Of a stretch of DNA of 12,283 nt, positions 7,599 to 12,283 are shown one piece after another. Both the position numbers and the translations under genes were made by a program. The notes beneath the pieces were generated by a model. That model did not search any database and was not told the origin of the DNA. It worked only from the letters and a program-made list of their open reading frames with translations. This DNA comes from Candidatus Pelagibacterales bacterium (GTDB lineage: Bacteria > Pseudomonadota > Alphaproteobacteria > TMED109): positions 1 through 12,283 of the forward strand of contig PCCU01000073.1 in NCBI GenBank assembly GCA_002732015.1. Direction: 5' to 3'. Within the stretch, counting starts at the first letter, position 1. Each line of letters begins with the position of its first letter.

Positions 7599-7856
7599 AT
7601 GGGAAAACTTTTTAACAAAGATGGGTCATTTAATAAAAGAAGTAAAGTAGGAAAGTCATTCAGCAAAGATGCTGCTTTAGCAGAACTTATAATAAATGTT
7701 TTTATTGTTATGCCTTTTAAATTATCTGTTTTTGCAATTAAAACGTTTTTTCATATTTGCAAGTATATTTATATTTATCCTATAAAATTTTTATTTTGGA
7801 CAACACCTAAATATATTTTTGAAAAGTATAAAAATAAAAAAATATCTAAAGAATGA
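7599..7856 (+). CDS. Small basic membrane-associated protein
   Basis: An 85-residue protein I do not recognise. The first 24 residues are basic and soluble (KDGSFNKRSKVGKSFSKD). Residues about 27-69 are strongly hydrophobic and aromatic (LIINVFIVMPFKLSVFAIKTFFHICKYIYIYPIKFLFW), enough for one or two membrane passes or a membrane-surface helix. The C terminus is Lys-rich (EKYKNKKISKE). There is a weak purine-rich GGA eight bases before the ATG. It stands alone between the recombinase remnant and the secreted-protein array. A peptide of this shape could be a small membrane protein or just a short island gene; no function is implied. Confidence 0.5.
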   Translation: MGKLFNKDGSFNKRSKVGKSFSKDAALAELIINVFIVMPFKLSVFAIKTFFHICKYIYIYPIKFLFWTTPKYIFEKYKNKKISKE

Positions 7857-7973
7857 AAGAACTTTATGAGTAATACTAAATAATAACATTGTGTAGATTT
7901 TATAAATATAAGTTATTGTATATTGTATGAACTTAATAATTATAGACTTACCCCCTAACCCCAAACAAACAAG

Positions 7974-8019
7974 ACCGTAGAGTAGAATCAACTGATGAAA
8001 TGCCATTATCAAAAAGGAG
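7974..8019 (+). promoter_or_regulatory. Conserved leader copy A (before P1)
   Basis: It reads ACCGTAGAG, then TAGAAT (7983-7988), six bases, ATGAAAT at 7995, and AAAAGGAG ending at 8019. TAG is exactly 12 bases before ATGAAAT, which is 32 bases before the P1 start codon. Unlike the other copies, ATG-AAA is followed by TGC, giving an 11-codon frame whose TGA (8028-8030) overlaps the P1 ATG. The first twelve bases match leader copy B exactly. Confidence 0.6.
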
Positions 8020-8026
8020 CAATTTT

Positions 8027-8542
8027 ATGAGAGTAATAACATTATCTTTTCTAATTACTTTAATTTCAAATCTAGTTATTAGTGCAGTTATTAAATGGGA
8101 AGCATTTGCAATTAGTAAATCAAAAACATATAATTTATCGGAGAACAGAATGTATATTGGTTATTCTAATGAAGGAATATTCACGACTGATATGGGGGTC
8201 AGAGGTGAAGGAGAATGTCAAGGAATAGTAGAAATTAGCGGTAAAAAAACTGTATCAAATGTAATGTGTAAATATAAAGACCAAGATGGTGATATATTTT
8301 TTGGTCATTTTAAGGCAATATCAGAATCTGATATTAATACCCAAGGAACACAATCATTTTCTATTGAGGAAGGTACAGGTAAGTGGAAAGAATTAGTTGG
8401 GGAAAAATGTATTGGTGCAACGTCATCTATAAGTACAAAAGATTTGGGAGAAGGAAATTTTAAAGGAAAACTTATGTGGGCAGGTAAATGCAATATTTCT
8501 GATGCGACTTTTGAAAGAGTAAAAAATTATAAAAAACCTTAA
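8027..8542 (+). CDS. Secreted four-cysteine family protein P1
   Basis: A 171-residue exported protein, member 1 of five paralogues in this window; I know no named family for it. Residues 1-20 are a signal peptide. The four family cysteines are Cys64, Cys81 (C-X16-C), Cys128 and Cys155, probably two disulfides. Conserved blocks are YSNEG (46-50), VMCKYKDQDGD (79-89), FSIEEGTGKWKELVGEKCIGA (111-131) and LMWAGKCNISDATFERVKNYKKP (149-171). The beta-rich pattern and GTG-x-(W/F)-x-x-L-x-G block recall the barrel of the dirigent/allene-oxide-cyclase-like superfamily, but that is only a guess. I chose the ATG at 8027 because AAAAGGAG lies 7 bases before it; an in-frame ATG at 8000 has no such site. 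It carries leader copy A. Confidence 0.8.
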   Translation: MRVITLSFLITLISNLVISAVIKWEAFAISKSKTYNLSENRMYIGYSNEGIFTTDMGVRGEGECQGIVEISGKKTVSNVMCKYKDQDGDIFFGHFKAISESDINTQGTQSFSIEEGTGKWKELVGEKCIGATSSISTKDLGEGNFKGKLMWAGKCNISDATFERVKNYKKP

Positions 8543-8589
8543 CAATATAATCTTTTTTTTGTTATTGCATTAGTTGGTTCCAATCCATT

Positions 8590-8619
8590 ACCGTAGAGTA
8601 GTTTCTAACTATGAAATAG
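8590..8619 (+). promoter_or_regulatory. Orphan leader copy B
   Basis: ACCGTAGAGTAG (8590-8601) is identical to the start of leader A, and TAG at 8599 is again exactly 12 bases before ATGAAAT (8611), here ATG-AAA-TAG. No Shine-Dalgarno sequence or plus-strand gene follows; the next gene runs on the opposite strand. It probably marks where another family member once began. Confidence 0.5.
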
Positions 8620-8653
8620 TTTTGTAATTTAATAATTAAACTTCTTCAAGTTC

Positions 8654-8971
8654 TTAAATTACATCCTCTACAACATGTGCTCTGGCGAAATTGGTTTTTA
8701 TGATAAGGTCTTGTATTTTTGGTAAAAATTTTAAAAATACTTTTTGGCATTTTTGAAAAGACTCGTCGTTTTTATATTCACATACAGCAATAACTTTTAA
8801 TGGTTCCACATCTTCAGTTTTATATGTAGTCCATTTTGTCATACCATTTTGCTTAAGTAAATGCACAATTCTTTTGTCATGAAAAAAAAAATTATTTGTT
8901 CTCTTTAACCATTCATCATAAGTTATTTCAGATGAATATGTGTTAGTCATTATGCTTACAAATTTTGACAT
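8654..8971 (-). CDS. Small protein, possible dimeric alpha/beta-barrel (ferredoxin-like) fold
   Basis: A 105-residue soluble protein without signal peptide. The pattern is strand (FVSIMTNTY), helix with TYDEWLKRTNNFF and HDKRIVHLLKQNGM, strands TKWTTYKTED and PLKVIAVCEYKNDESFQKCQKVFLKFLPKIQDL, and a last strand ARAHVVEDVI. This strand-helix-strand order suits the dimeric alpha/beta-barrel proteins (the monooxygenase, EthD and similar families), but I cannot place it in one. I keep the ATG at 8971 because TATAAT lies exactly six bases before it, giving a leaderless start; a second ATG at 8950 is the alternative. It is the only minus-strand gene in the array region and lies where a family member may have been lost. 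Confidence 0.65.
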   Translation of the reverse strand: MSKFVSIMTNTYSSEITYDEWLKRTNNFFFHDKRIVHLLKQNGMTKWTTYKTEDVEPLKVIAVCEYKNDESFQKCQKVFLKFLPKIQDLIIKTNFARAHVVEDVI

Positions 8972-8977
8972 AATTCA

Positions 8978-8983
8978 ATTATA
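8978..8983 (-). promoter_or_regulatory. TATAAT -10 box, leaderless geometry
   Basis: TATAAT reads on the minus strand from 8983 to 8978, followed by TGAATT and then the ATG at 8971. A start site seven bases past the -10 falls on the A of the ATG. This is the same spacing as at the thioesterase gene (3592-3604). The flanking sequence is almost pure A and T, so chance occurrence is possible. Confidence 0.45.
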
Positions 8984-9102
8984 TTATATATAATTTATTA
9001 ATCTATAGATTTTTAATTTTTAAAATAATTTATTAATTTATAATCAACTTATTTCATGTTTCAACCTTAATCCGTAACTGTAGAATAAAAACGTTGATTT
9101 TC

Positions 9103-9121
9103 TTGGGTTTTTAGACCCCAA
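9103..9121 (+). other. Small GC-rich hairpin in an AT-rich gap
   Basis: GGGT (9105-9108) pairs with ACCC (9115-9118) around TTTTAG, with two further T-A pairs across one bulged C. It is the only GC-rich spot in the 276-base gap between the minus-strand gene at 8971 and the gene at 9248, and is followed by A, not T, so it is not an intrinsic terminator on the plus strand. The role is unknown. The rest of this gap shows only the -10 region at 9203-9219 and a weak, uncertain leader-like stretch near 9070-9100. Confidence 0.25.
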
Positions 9122-9202
9122 AAATACTCTTCAACAGAGTTTGGTATCCAAAATACTTTTTTTTAAATTACATAAGGAAAACAAATAATATACTTTTTTT
9201 AA

Positions 9203-9219
9203 ACCATATGGTCTATAAT
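9203..9219 (+). promoter_or_regulatory. Palindrome abutting a -10 box before the NTF2-like gene
   Basis: ACCATATGGT (9203-9212) is a perfect ten-base palindrome, followed one base later by TATAAT (9214-9219). It lies in the spacer of the likely promoter, so a dimeric regulator bound there could control the gene at 9248. A Shine-Dalgarno GGAG at 9239-9242 and about 20 bases of leader follow. No clear -35 is seen. Confidence 0.4.
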
Positions 9220-9247
9220 ATATCTTATTTAACGTTTTGGAGTTCAA

Positions 9248-9727
9248 ATGAAATTATTCATTGTTTTTTTTATATTATTAAAATCTTTTTCTTCTTTTGC
9301 AGACGAAGGTTTGAAAAAAGAAAATGAAGTAAAAAATATTATTAATGAAAGGATTTTAAAATGGTATTCAACTTTATGCTCATCTAATACAGAAGAGTTA
9401 GTTAGTTTATATTCTTCAAAAATTACTTTTTTACCTACTTCATCTAAAATAGTAATAAAAGATGTAAAAGGAGTAAAAGATTATTTCATAGGAATAAATG
9501 AAAAGTATAAGGCGTTTAAGGCAAATAAATGTACATTATTAAGTCCTGAAATCAGATTAATTGATAATAATACTGTTGTAGTAACAGGAATAGATGAGTT
9601 TGATGGAGTAATTGATAACGAGAATAAAGACTCATTTAATATTAAGGGAAGACAGTCTTTTATTTTTACGAAAGAGAATAATGAATGGAAAATTATTCAC
9701 CATCATAGGTCAAGACTCCCAAAGTAA
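9248..9727 (+). CDS. Exported NTF2-like (SgcJ/EcaC/DUF4440-type) protein
   Basis: A 159-residue protein with a signal peptide (about 1-18, ending SSFA before DEG). The mature part is an NTF2-like cone fold of the SgcJ/EcaC type: helix IINERILKWYSTLCSSNTEELVSLYS, the FLPTSS strand (61-66), the GVKDYF block (75-80), and the terminal RQSFIFTKENNEWKIIHHHRSRLP. The WKI-x-HHH ending is characteristic of this group, which includes bacterial proteins mostly of unproven activity; some relatives bind small hydrophobic ligands or act as isomerases. It ends just before leader copy E, so P2 follows it closely and may share its transcript. No catalytic claim is made. Confidence 0.78.
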   Translation: MKLFIVFFILLKSFSSFADEGLKKENEVKNIINERILKWYSTLCSSNTEELVSLYSSKITFLPTSSKIVIKDVKGVKDYFIGINEKYKAFKANKCTLLSPEIRLIDNNTVVVTGIDEFDGVIDNENKDSFNIKGRQSFIFTKENNEWKIIHHHRSRLPK

Positions 9728-9764
9728 GTTTGAATGATGAAATAAATATAATATTGAAAGGAAA
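9725..9764 (+). promoter_or_regulatory. Conserved leader copy E (before P2)
   Basis: TAAGTTTGA followed by ATG (12 bases on, at 9737), here ATG-AAA-TAA, then TATAAT (9747-9752) and GAAAGGAA. The gene start is 32 bases after the mini-ATG. In this copy the 5' TAG of the motif is TAA and is also the stop codon of the NTF2-like gene, so the leader begins inside that gene's end. Confidence 0.5.
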
Positions 9765-9768
9765 AAAT

Positions 9769-10257
9769 ATGATAACTTTACTCAAAATAATAATTGCTTT
9801 TTTTATGGTAAGCAGAGTTTTTTCTGCAGAACTACTTTATGATGTTTATGGAATTCAAAAATTTACCACTTTTGAACTAGGAGAAAATAGAAAGTTTTTA
9901 ACTTATAACAATGAAAGTATAGTTTTAAGTAATCTTGGCGTGAACGGAGTAAATGAGTGTAGGGGGGTAATTGAGGTAATAAACGGAAAAAGTAGTTCCA
10001 ACTTAATGTGTAGATATGTAGAAGAAAATGGAGATTATAATTTTACGCAATTTTATAATCAAAGGGGAGATATAGAAGAGTATGGAGTTCAAAAATTTCA
10101 GTTTGTTTATGGAACAGGACGTTGGGAAAAATTAGTAGGATTATGGTGTAAAGGAGCAGGTTCTGCCCTTCCAGAAGGTAAGTATATGTGGAAAGGAAAG
10201 TGCGAATTACCAGATGATTTATTTAAAGAAGTTAAAGATTATAAAAAACCAGAATAG
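9769..10257 (+). CDS. Secreted four-cysteine family protein P2
   Basis: A 162-residue exported paralogue of P1. The signal peptide is about residues 1-20 (MVSRVFSA before E). Cysteines are at 64, 81, 127 and 145, the first two at exactly the same positions as in P1. Shared blocks are ELGENRKFLTYNNES, LMCRYVEENGDYNF, FQFVYGTGRWEKLVGLWCKGAGS and KYMWKGKCELPDDLFKEVKDYKKPE; the last block is nearly identical to P1. Compared with P1 it is shorter between the third and fourth cysteines. The ATG at 9769 is preferred, with GAAAGGAA just upstream; an in-frame TTG start 13 codons earlier would add a polar stretch before the signal peptide. Confidence 0.8.
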   Translation: MITLLKIIIAFFMVSRVFSAELLYDVYGIQKFTTFELGENRKFLTYNNESIVLSNLGVNGVNECRGVIEVINGKSSSNLMCRYVEENGDYNFTQFYNQRGDIEEYGVQKFQFVYGTGRWEKLVGLWCKGAGSALPEGKYMWKGKCELPDDLFKEVKDYKKPE

Positions 10258-10298
10258 TTCAATTTTATTGAGTTACAGCATCATTTCATTCCACTTCA

Positions 10299-10346
10299 TT
10301 AACCTTGTGTAGTTTTGACTAATGAAATAATATTATTAAATAGGAG
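10299..10346 (+). promoter_or_regulatory. Conserved leader copy C (before P3)
   Basis: AACCTTGTG, then TAGTTT (10310-10315), and ATG-AAA-TAA at 10322-10330, exactly 12 bases after the TAG. TATTAT (10331-10336) and TAGGAG follow, and the P3 ATG is 31 bases after the mini-ATG. The 40 bases before it contain several TTCATT repeats of unknown meaning. Confidence 0.6.
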
Positions 10347-10352
10347 AATTTT

Positions 10353-10829
10353 ATGAATATATTAGTTTTTTTAATTTTATTATTAACTTTAAATATTAAA
10401 TCTGCAGAATTTACTTTTGAGGCATATGGTTTAATTAATATTGAAAACTCTGTAGTTACAAAAAATAAAGAATACACATATTTTTCTTATAAAAATGAGG
10501 GTGTTATAATAACAAACATTGATAGAGTAGGAGAAAGTCATTGCGCAGGAGGTTTAAATATAAGCAGAGGAAGAATGAATGGCGATGTTCTTTGTGAAAA
10601 TATAAGTGGTGAATATTATTTTTATACTAAGTATTCAAACTCCAATATGGACCCTACAAATAATATATTAAAATTTGAAATAGTAGATGGAACAGGACCT
10701 TTTATAGAGTTGGTTGGTCAGAAATGTACTGCTGCTTATCTGCCAATTCAATCAGATAAATATTTATTTAAAGGAAAATGTGATATACCTGATGCTAACT
10801 TTCTCAGAATGAAGGACTTTAAAGATTAA
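10353..10829 (+). CDS. Secreted four-cysteine family protein P3
   Basis: A 158-residue exported paralogue. Signal peptide residues 1-18 (NIKSA before E). Cysteines at 64, 81, 125 and 143 keep the family spacing. Matching blocks are FSYKNEGVIITN (44-55), FEIVDGTGPFIELVGQKCTAAY (108-129) and KYLFKGKCDIPDANFLRMKDFKD (136-158). The tryptophan usual in the GTG-x-W block is Phe here. TAGGAG at 10341-10346 lies 6 bases before the ATG. P4 starts 13 bases after its stop without a leader of its own, so P3 and P4 look co-transcribed. Confidence 0.8.
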   Translation: MNILVFLILLLTLNIKSAEFTFEAYGLINIENSVVTKNKEYTYFSYKNEGVIITNIDRVGESHCAGGLNISRGRMNGDVLCENISGEYYFYTKYSNSNMDPTNNILKFEIVDGTGPFIELVGQKCTAAYLPIQSDKYLFKGKCDIPDANFLRMKDFKD

Positions 10830-10842
10830 GATAGGTTATATT

Positions 10843-11303
10843 ATGAAAATTTTTTTCTTTTCTGTGTTAGGAATTGTTTTTTCTTTTAGTGCATTTGCTG
10901 ATTATTCATATGAAGATATTGCAGTTTTGAAAAAATATGGAACCATTAAATCAGGACAAAATAGTGAATATTCGATCATATCAATTATTGGTCACTGGAG
11001 TGATAATGTAGGAAGTTTTGGCAAAACAGAATGCTACGGAAAATTGGAAAGTGAAAAAAAAAAGTTATCTTATTTGAGACTTTATGTAAAAGAGAGTCTA
11101 AAGATGGTTATTTTATAATGAAAGGAATTAGAACTAAATCAGATATTGAGGCAGGAATAGGATATAGTAATATCATAGGTGGTAATGGAGTATTTAGTAA
11201 CTTAATTGGAGCAAAATGTACTTATGCTGCATCTTATTTTAAAGATTCAGTACAAATCCTTACTAAATGTGATGTAGATAAAAACAAATTAAATGTAAAA
11301 TAA
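10843..11303 (+). pseudogene. Secreted four-cysteine family protein P4, split by a frameshift
   Basis: Two overlapping frames together make one family member. The first (10843 to stop 11116-11118) gives a signal peptide (1-19, FSFSAFA before DYS) and Cys64 in the same position as P1-P3. The second frame (through 11303) gives LFETLCKRESKDGYF, GGNGVFSNLIGAKCTYAASYF and ILTKCDV, carrying the remaining three cysteines. The join is at the A10 run 11054-11063. Losing two A restores the exact C-X16-C spacing of the other paralogues; gaining one A or slipping back one base gives C-X17-C. The full product would be 152-153 residues. This may be a decayed gene, a sequencing error, phase variation, or ribosomal or transcriptional slippage. 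P4 is the most diverged member. Confidence 0.65.
11054..11099 (+). other. Slippery A10-G run with downstream stem
   Basis: Ten A then G put A_AAA_AAG in the zero frame, the strongest known bacterial -1 slippery heptamer. Twelve bases on, AGACTTT (11077-11083) pairs with AGAGTCT (11093-11099) with one G-U pair and a nine-base loop. The spacing is longer and the stem weaker than in proven bacterial frameshift sites. Confidence 0.4.
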
Positions 11304-11335
11304 ATCTAAAATATTATTAAATAAAGGAAACACAT

Positions 11336-11698
11336 ATGGCAAAAGTTTATATAAATATTCACAGTGGACCAGAATTAAAAAATAAAGCAACCTTAGGTCT
11401 TTTGGTTGCAGTAACTGCTCAAAAAAAAGGACATGAGGTTAAAGTTTTTTTTGCTGCAGATGGAGTCCATCTCATGAATTGTAAAGAAATAGGAAAAATA
11501 GTAGGACAGGGCACAGGGGATGTGAAAGAGCACCTAGATCATCTTAAAGAAACTAATACTAAAATTTATGTATCAGGTATGTCTGCTAAAGCGAGAGGTT
11601 ATGATGAAAATATATTAAAAGAATATAATGCAGAATTTGCTATGCCAGATATTTTGATAGAACTTTCTTTAGAGGCAGATTCTTTTTTATCTTTTTAG
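11336..11698 (+). CDS. DsrE-family protein
   Basis: A 120-residue cytoplasmic protein of the DsrE/DsrF-like (YchN-type) fold: strand KVYINIHSGPE, helix ATLGLLVAVTAQKKGHEVKVFFAADGVHL, a helix around VKEHLDHLKE, strand KIYVSGMSAKARG, and EFAMPDILIELSLEADSFLSF. Some family members carry sulfur on a cysteine in the strand-loop after the central helix; here that position is Ser80 (VSGMS), although Cys49 is present elsewhere. So sulfur relay by the usual residue is unlikely, and the role is open. It has AAAGGAA seven bases before the ATG. It sits between P4 and P5 and is the only clearly cytoplasmic plus-strand protein in the array. Confidence 0.78.
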   Translation: MAKVYINIHSGPELKNKATLGLLVAVTAQKKGHEVKVFFAADGVHLMNCKEIGKIVGQGTGDVKEHLDHLKETNTKIYVSGMSAKARGYDENILKEYNAEFAMPDILIELSLEADSFLSF

Positions 11699-11738
11699 GG
11701 AATTAATAAGATCAATATAGAAAACCCGCACAAGCATT

Positions 11739-11785
11739 TACTGTGGCATAGACTTGAACGATGAAATAACATAATCAAAAGGAGT
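11739..11785 (+). promoter_or_regulatory. Conserved leader copy D (before P5)
   Basis: ACTGTGGCA then TAGACT (11749-11754), six bases, and ATG-AAA-TAA at 11761-11769, with TAG exactly 12 bases before the ATG. CATAAT and AAAAGGAG follow, and the P5 start is 31 bases after the mini-ATG. From about the TAG through the first 20 codons of the gene it closely resembles the P1 region. Confidence 0.6.
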
Positions 11786-11791
11786 AAATTA

Positions 11792-12283
11792 ATGAGAATA
11801 ATTACATCATCTTTTATAACTACTTTTTTAACATTGCTTTTTTTAATATTATCAATAAATAAGATTATTGGTGCAGATTTCACAATTGATGGATCTGGAA
11901 TTGAAGAAACATCTTCTATATTCACTTATGATGAAGGCAAAATTTTTTTAATATGGAAAGCAAATTTTCAAAATGAAAATAATTTAGGAGTGTTATCTGT
12001 CGGCAATTGTGGAGGTACTATACACATTATTAATGGCAAGCAAGACCAAAATATAATGTGTGAAGTTAGAAATAAGTATGGAAAATTCAATTTTATAAAT
12101 AACAAGGCATCAGGAGATAATGCCGGAACAGGAAATGCCAACAGACAGCAATTTACAATTGTTGGAGGTGATGGTGTTTGGAGAGACTTTATAGGAGTGA
12201 AATGTTTTGGAGCATATTTTGGTATGCCTGAAAATCATTTTACATGGAAAGGAAAATGTAACGTTCCTGACTCACTCATAAAA
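11792..12283 (+). CDS. Secreted four-cysteine family protein P5, 3' end beyond window
   Basis: 164 codons without a stop, so the C terminus lies past the window. The signal peptide spans about 1-28 (IIGA before DFT) and begins MRIITSSFITT, close to the P1 MRVITLSFLIT. Cysteines at 73, 90, 138 and 156 keep C-X16-C; the nine-residue shift of the first comes from a longer signal peptide and N-terminal region. Blocks are FTIVGGDGVWRDFIGVKCFGAYF and FTWKGKCNVPDSLIK. The GTG of the other members is GDG here. AAAAGGAG lies just before the ATG at 11792. Leader copy D precedes it. Its tail should end shortly after the window if it follows P1 and P2. Confidence 0.8.
   Translation, partial: MRIITSSFITTFLTLLFLILSINKIIGADFTIDGSGIEETSSIFTYDEGKIFLIWKANFQNENNLGVLSVGNCGGTIHIINGKQDQNIMCEVRNKYGKFNFINNKASGDNAGTGNANRQQFTIVGGDGVWRDFIGVKCFGAYFGMPENHFTWKGKCNVPDSLIK

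Noticed and set aside
7880..7910. Leader-like stretch (TTGTGTAG-x-TTT) upstream of P1
   Set aside because: It shares TTGTGTAG with leader C, but 12 bases on it reads ATATAAG rather than ATGAAAT, and no gene follows at the expected distance. Too weak to count as a copy.
7990..8005. CTGATGAAA in leader A as a hammerhead ribozyme core
   Set aside because: The core sequence is partly matched but there is no stem II or second GAAA strand, and other leader copies lose CTGATGA. The resemblance is coincidental.
7791..8012. Minus-strand open frame over the 7857-8000 gap
   Set aside because: It has hydrophobic, low-complexity content, overlaps the C terminus of the small membrane protein, and has no plausible ribosome-binding site.
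9070..9100. Possible sixth leader copy (CCGTAACTGTAGAAT) before the NTF2-like gene
   Set aside because: It has the TAGAAT part but not ATGAAAT at the right distance, and the gene start is about 150 bases away with its own better -10 box.
10331..10336. TATTAT/CATAAT/TATAAT behind ATGAAAT as the real -10 box
   Set aside because: It is at a constant 16-17 bases from the gene start in all copies, but the transcript would then begin at the Shine-Dalgarno sequence itself. Not excluded, but less likely than the TAG box.
11695..11925. Minus-strand open frame at the start of P5
   Set aside because: It is antisense to the P5 leader and signal peptide, overlaps the end of the DsrE gene and has no start signal.
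1..12283. CRISPR array, tRNA or rRNA genes
   Set aside because: No regularly spaced direct repeats or clover-leaf sequence patterns were seen on either strand.

Overview
The window is very AT-rich and reads like a streamlined, probably marine, alphaproteobacterium. This is an inference from base composition, from short intergenic gaps with several apparently leaderless starts, from a DUF4170-like domain (a family known mainly from Alphaproteobacteria), and from a glmU-glmS pair. I cannot name a genus; a SAR11-like lineage is plausible but unproven.

Bases 1-1105 hold the 3' end of a type I secretion membrane-fusion protein (HlyD family), a small exported protein that overlaps its stop codon, and a hypothetical gene. 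Bases 1102-3581 are a tightly packed minus-strand operon, read right to left: a PaaG-like enoyl-CoA hydratase/isomerase, a CmcJ/NvfI-type 2-oxoglutarate-dependent oxygenase, a DUF4170-CBS fusion protein, and an 82-residue protein. A palindromic -10 box at 3590-3597 appears to serve this operon and also the divergent plus-strand operon. The plus-strand operon carries a PaaI-like hotdog thioesterase, glmU and glmS, which make the UDP-GlcNAc precursor for peptidoglycan and lipid A.

The conserved genes stop at the 3' end of glmS, a site known in many bacteria as a hotspot for Tn7-like elements and islands. The first thing downstream is a headless fragment of a recombinase-like DNA-binding protein, then a small membrane-associated protein. 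From 8027 to the end of the window lies an array of five paralogous secreted proteins of about 150-170 residues (called P1-P5 here). Each has a signal peptide, four conserved cysteines with a C-X16-C first pair, a GTG-(K/R)-W-x-x-LVG-x-x-C block and a GKC-x-(I/L/V)-PD tail. P4 is split by a frameshift at a run of ten A. P5 runs off the window. Genes for an NTF2-like secreted protein, a small dimeric-barrel-like protein and a DsrE-family protein sit between them.

The most unusual signal is a shared leader in front of P1, P2, P3 and P5: TAG (TAA before P2), nine bases, ATGAAAT, then a Shine-Dalgarno sequence. ATGAAAT lies exactly 31-32 bases before the gene start in all four. In three of them, and in a fifth orphan copy, it reads as a complete start-Lys-stop mini-ORF. 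The geometry (hexamer, six bases, ATG) is the same as at the two apparently leaderless genes at 3604 and 8971, so the transcripts may begin exactly at this ATG. The function of the four-cysteine family is unknown.
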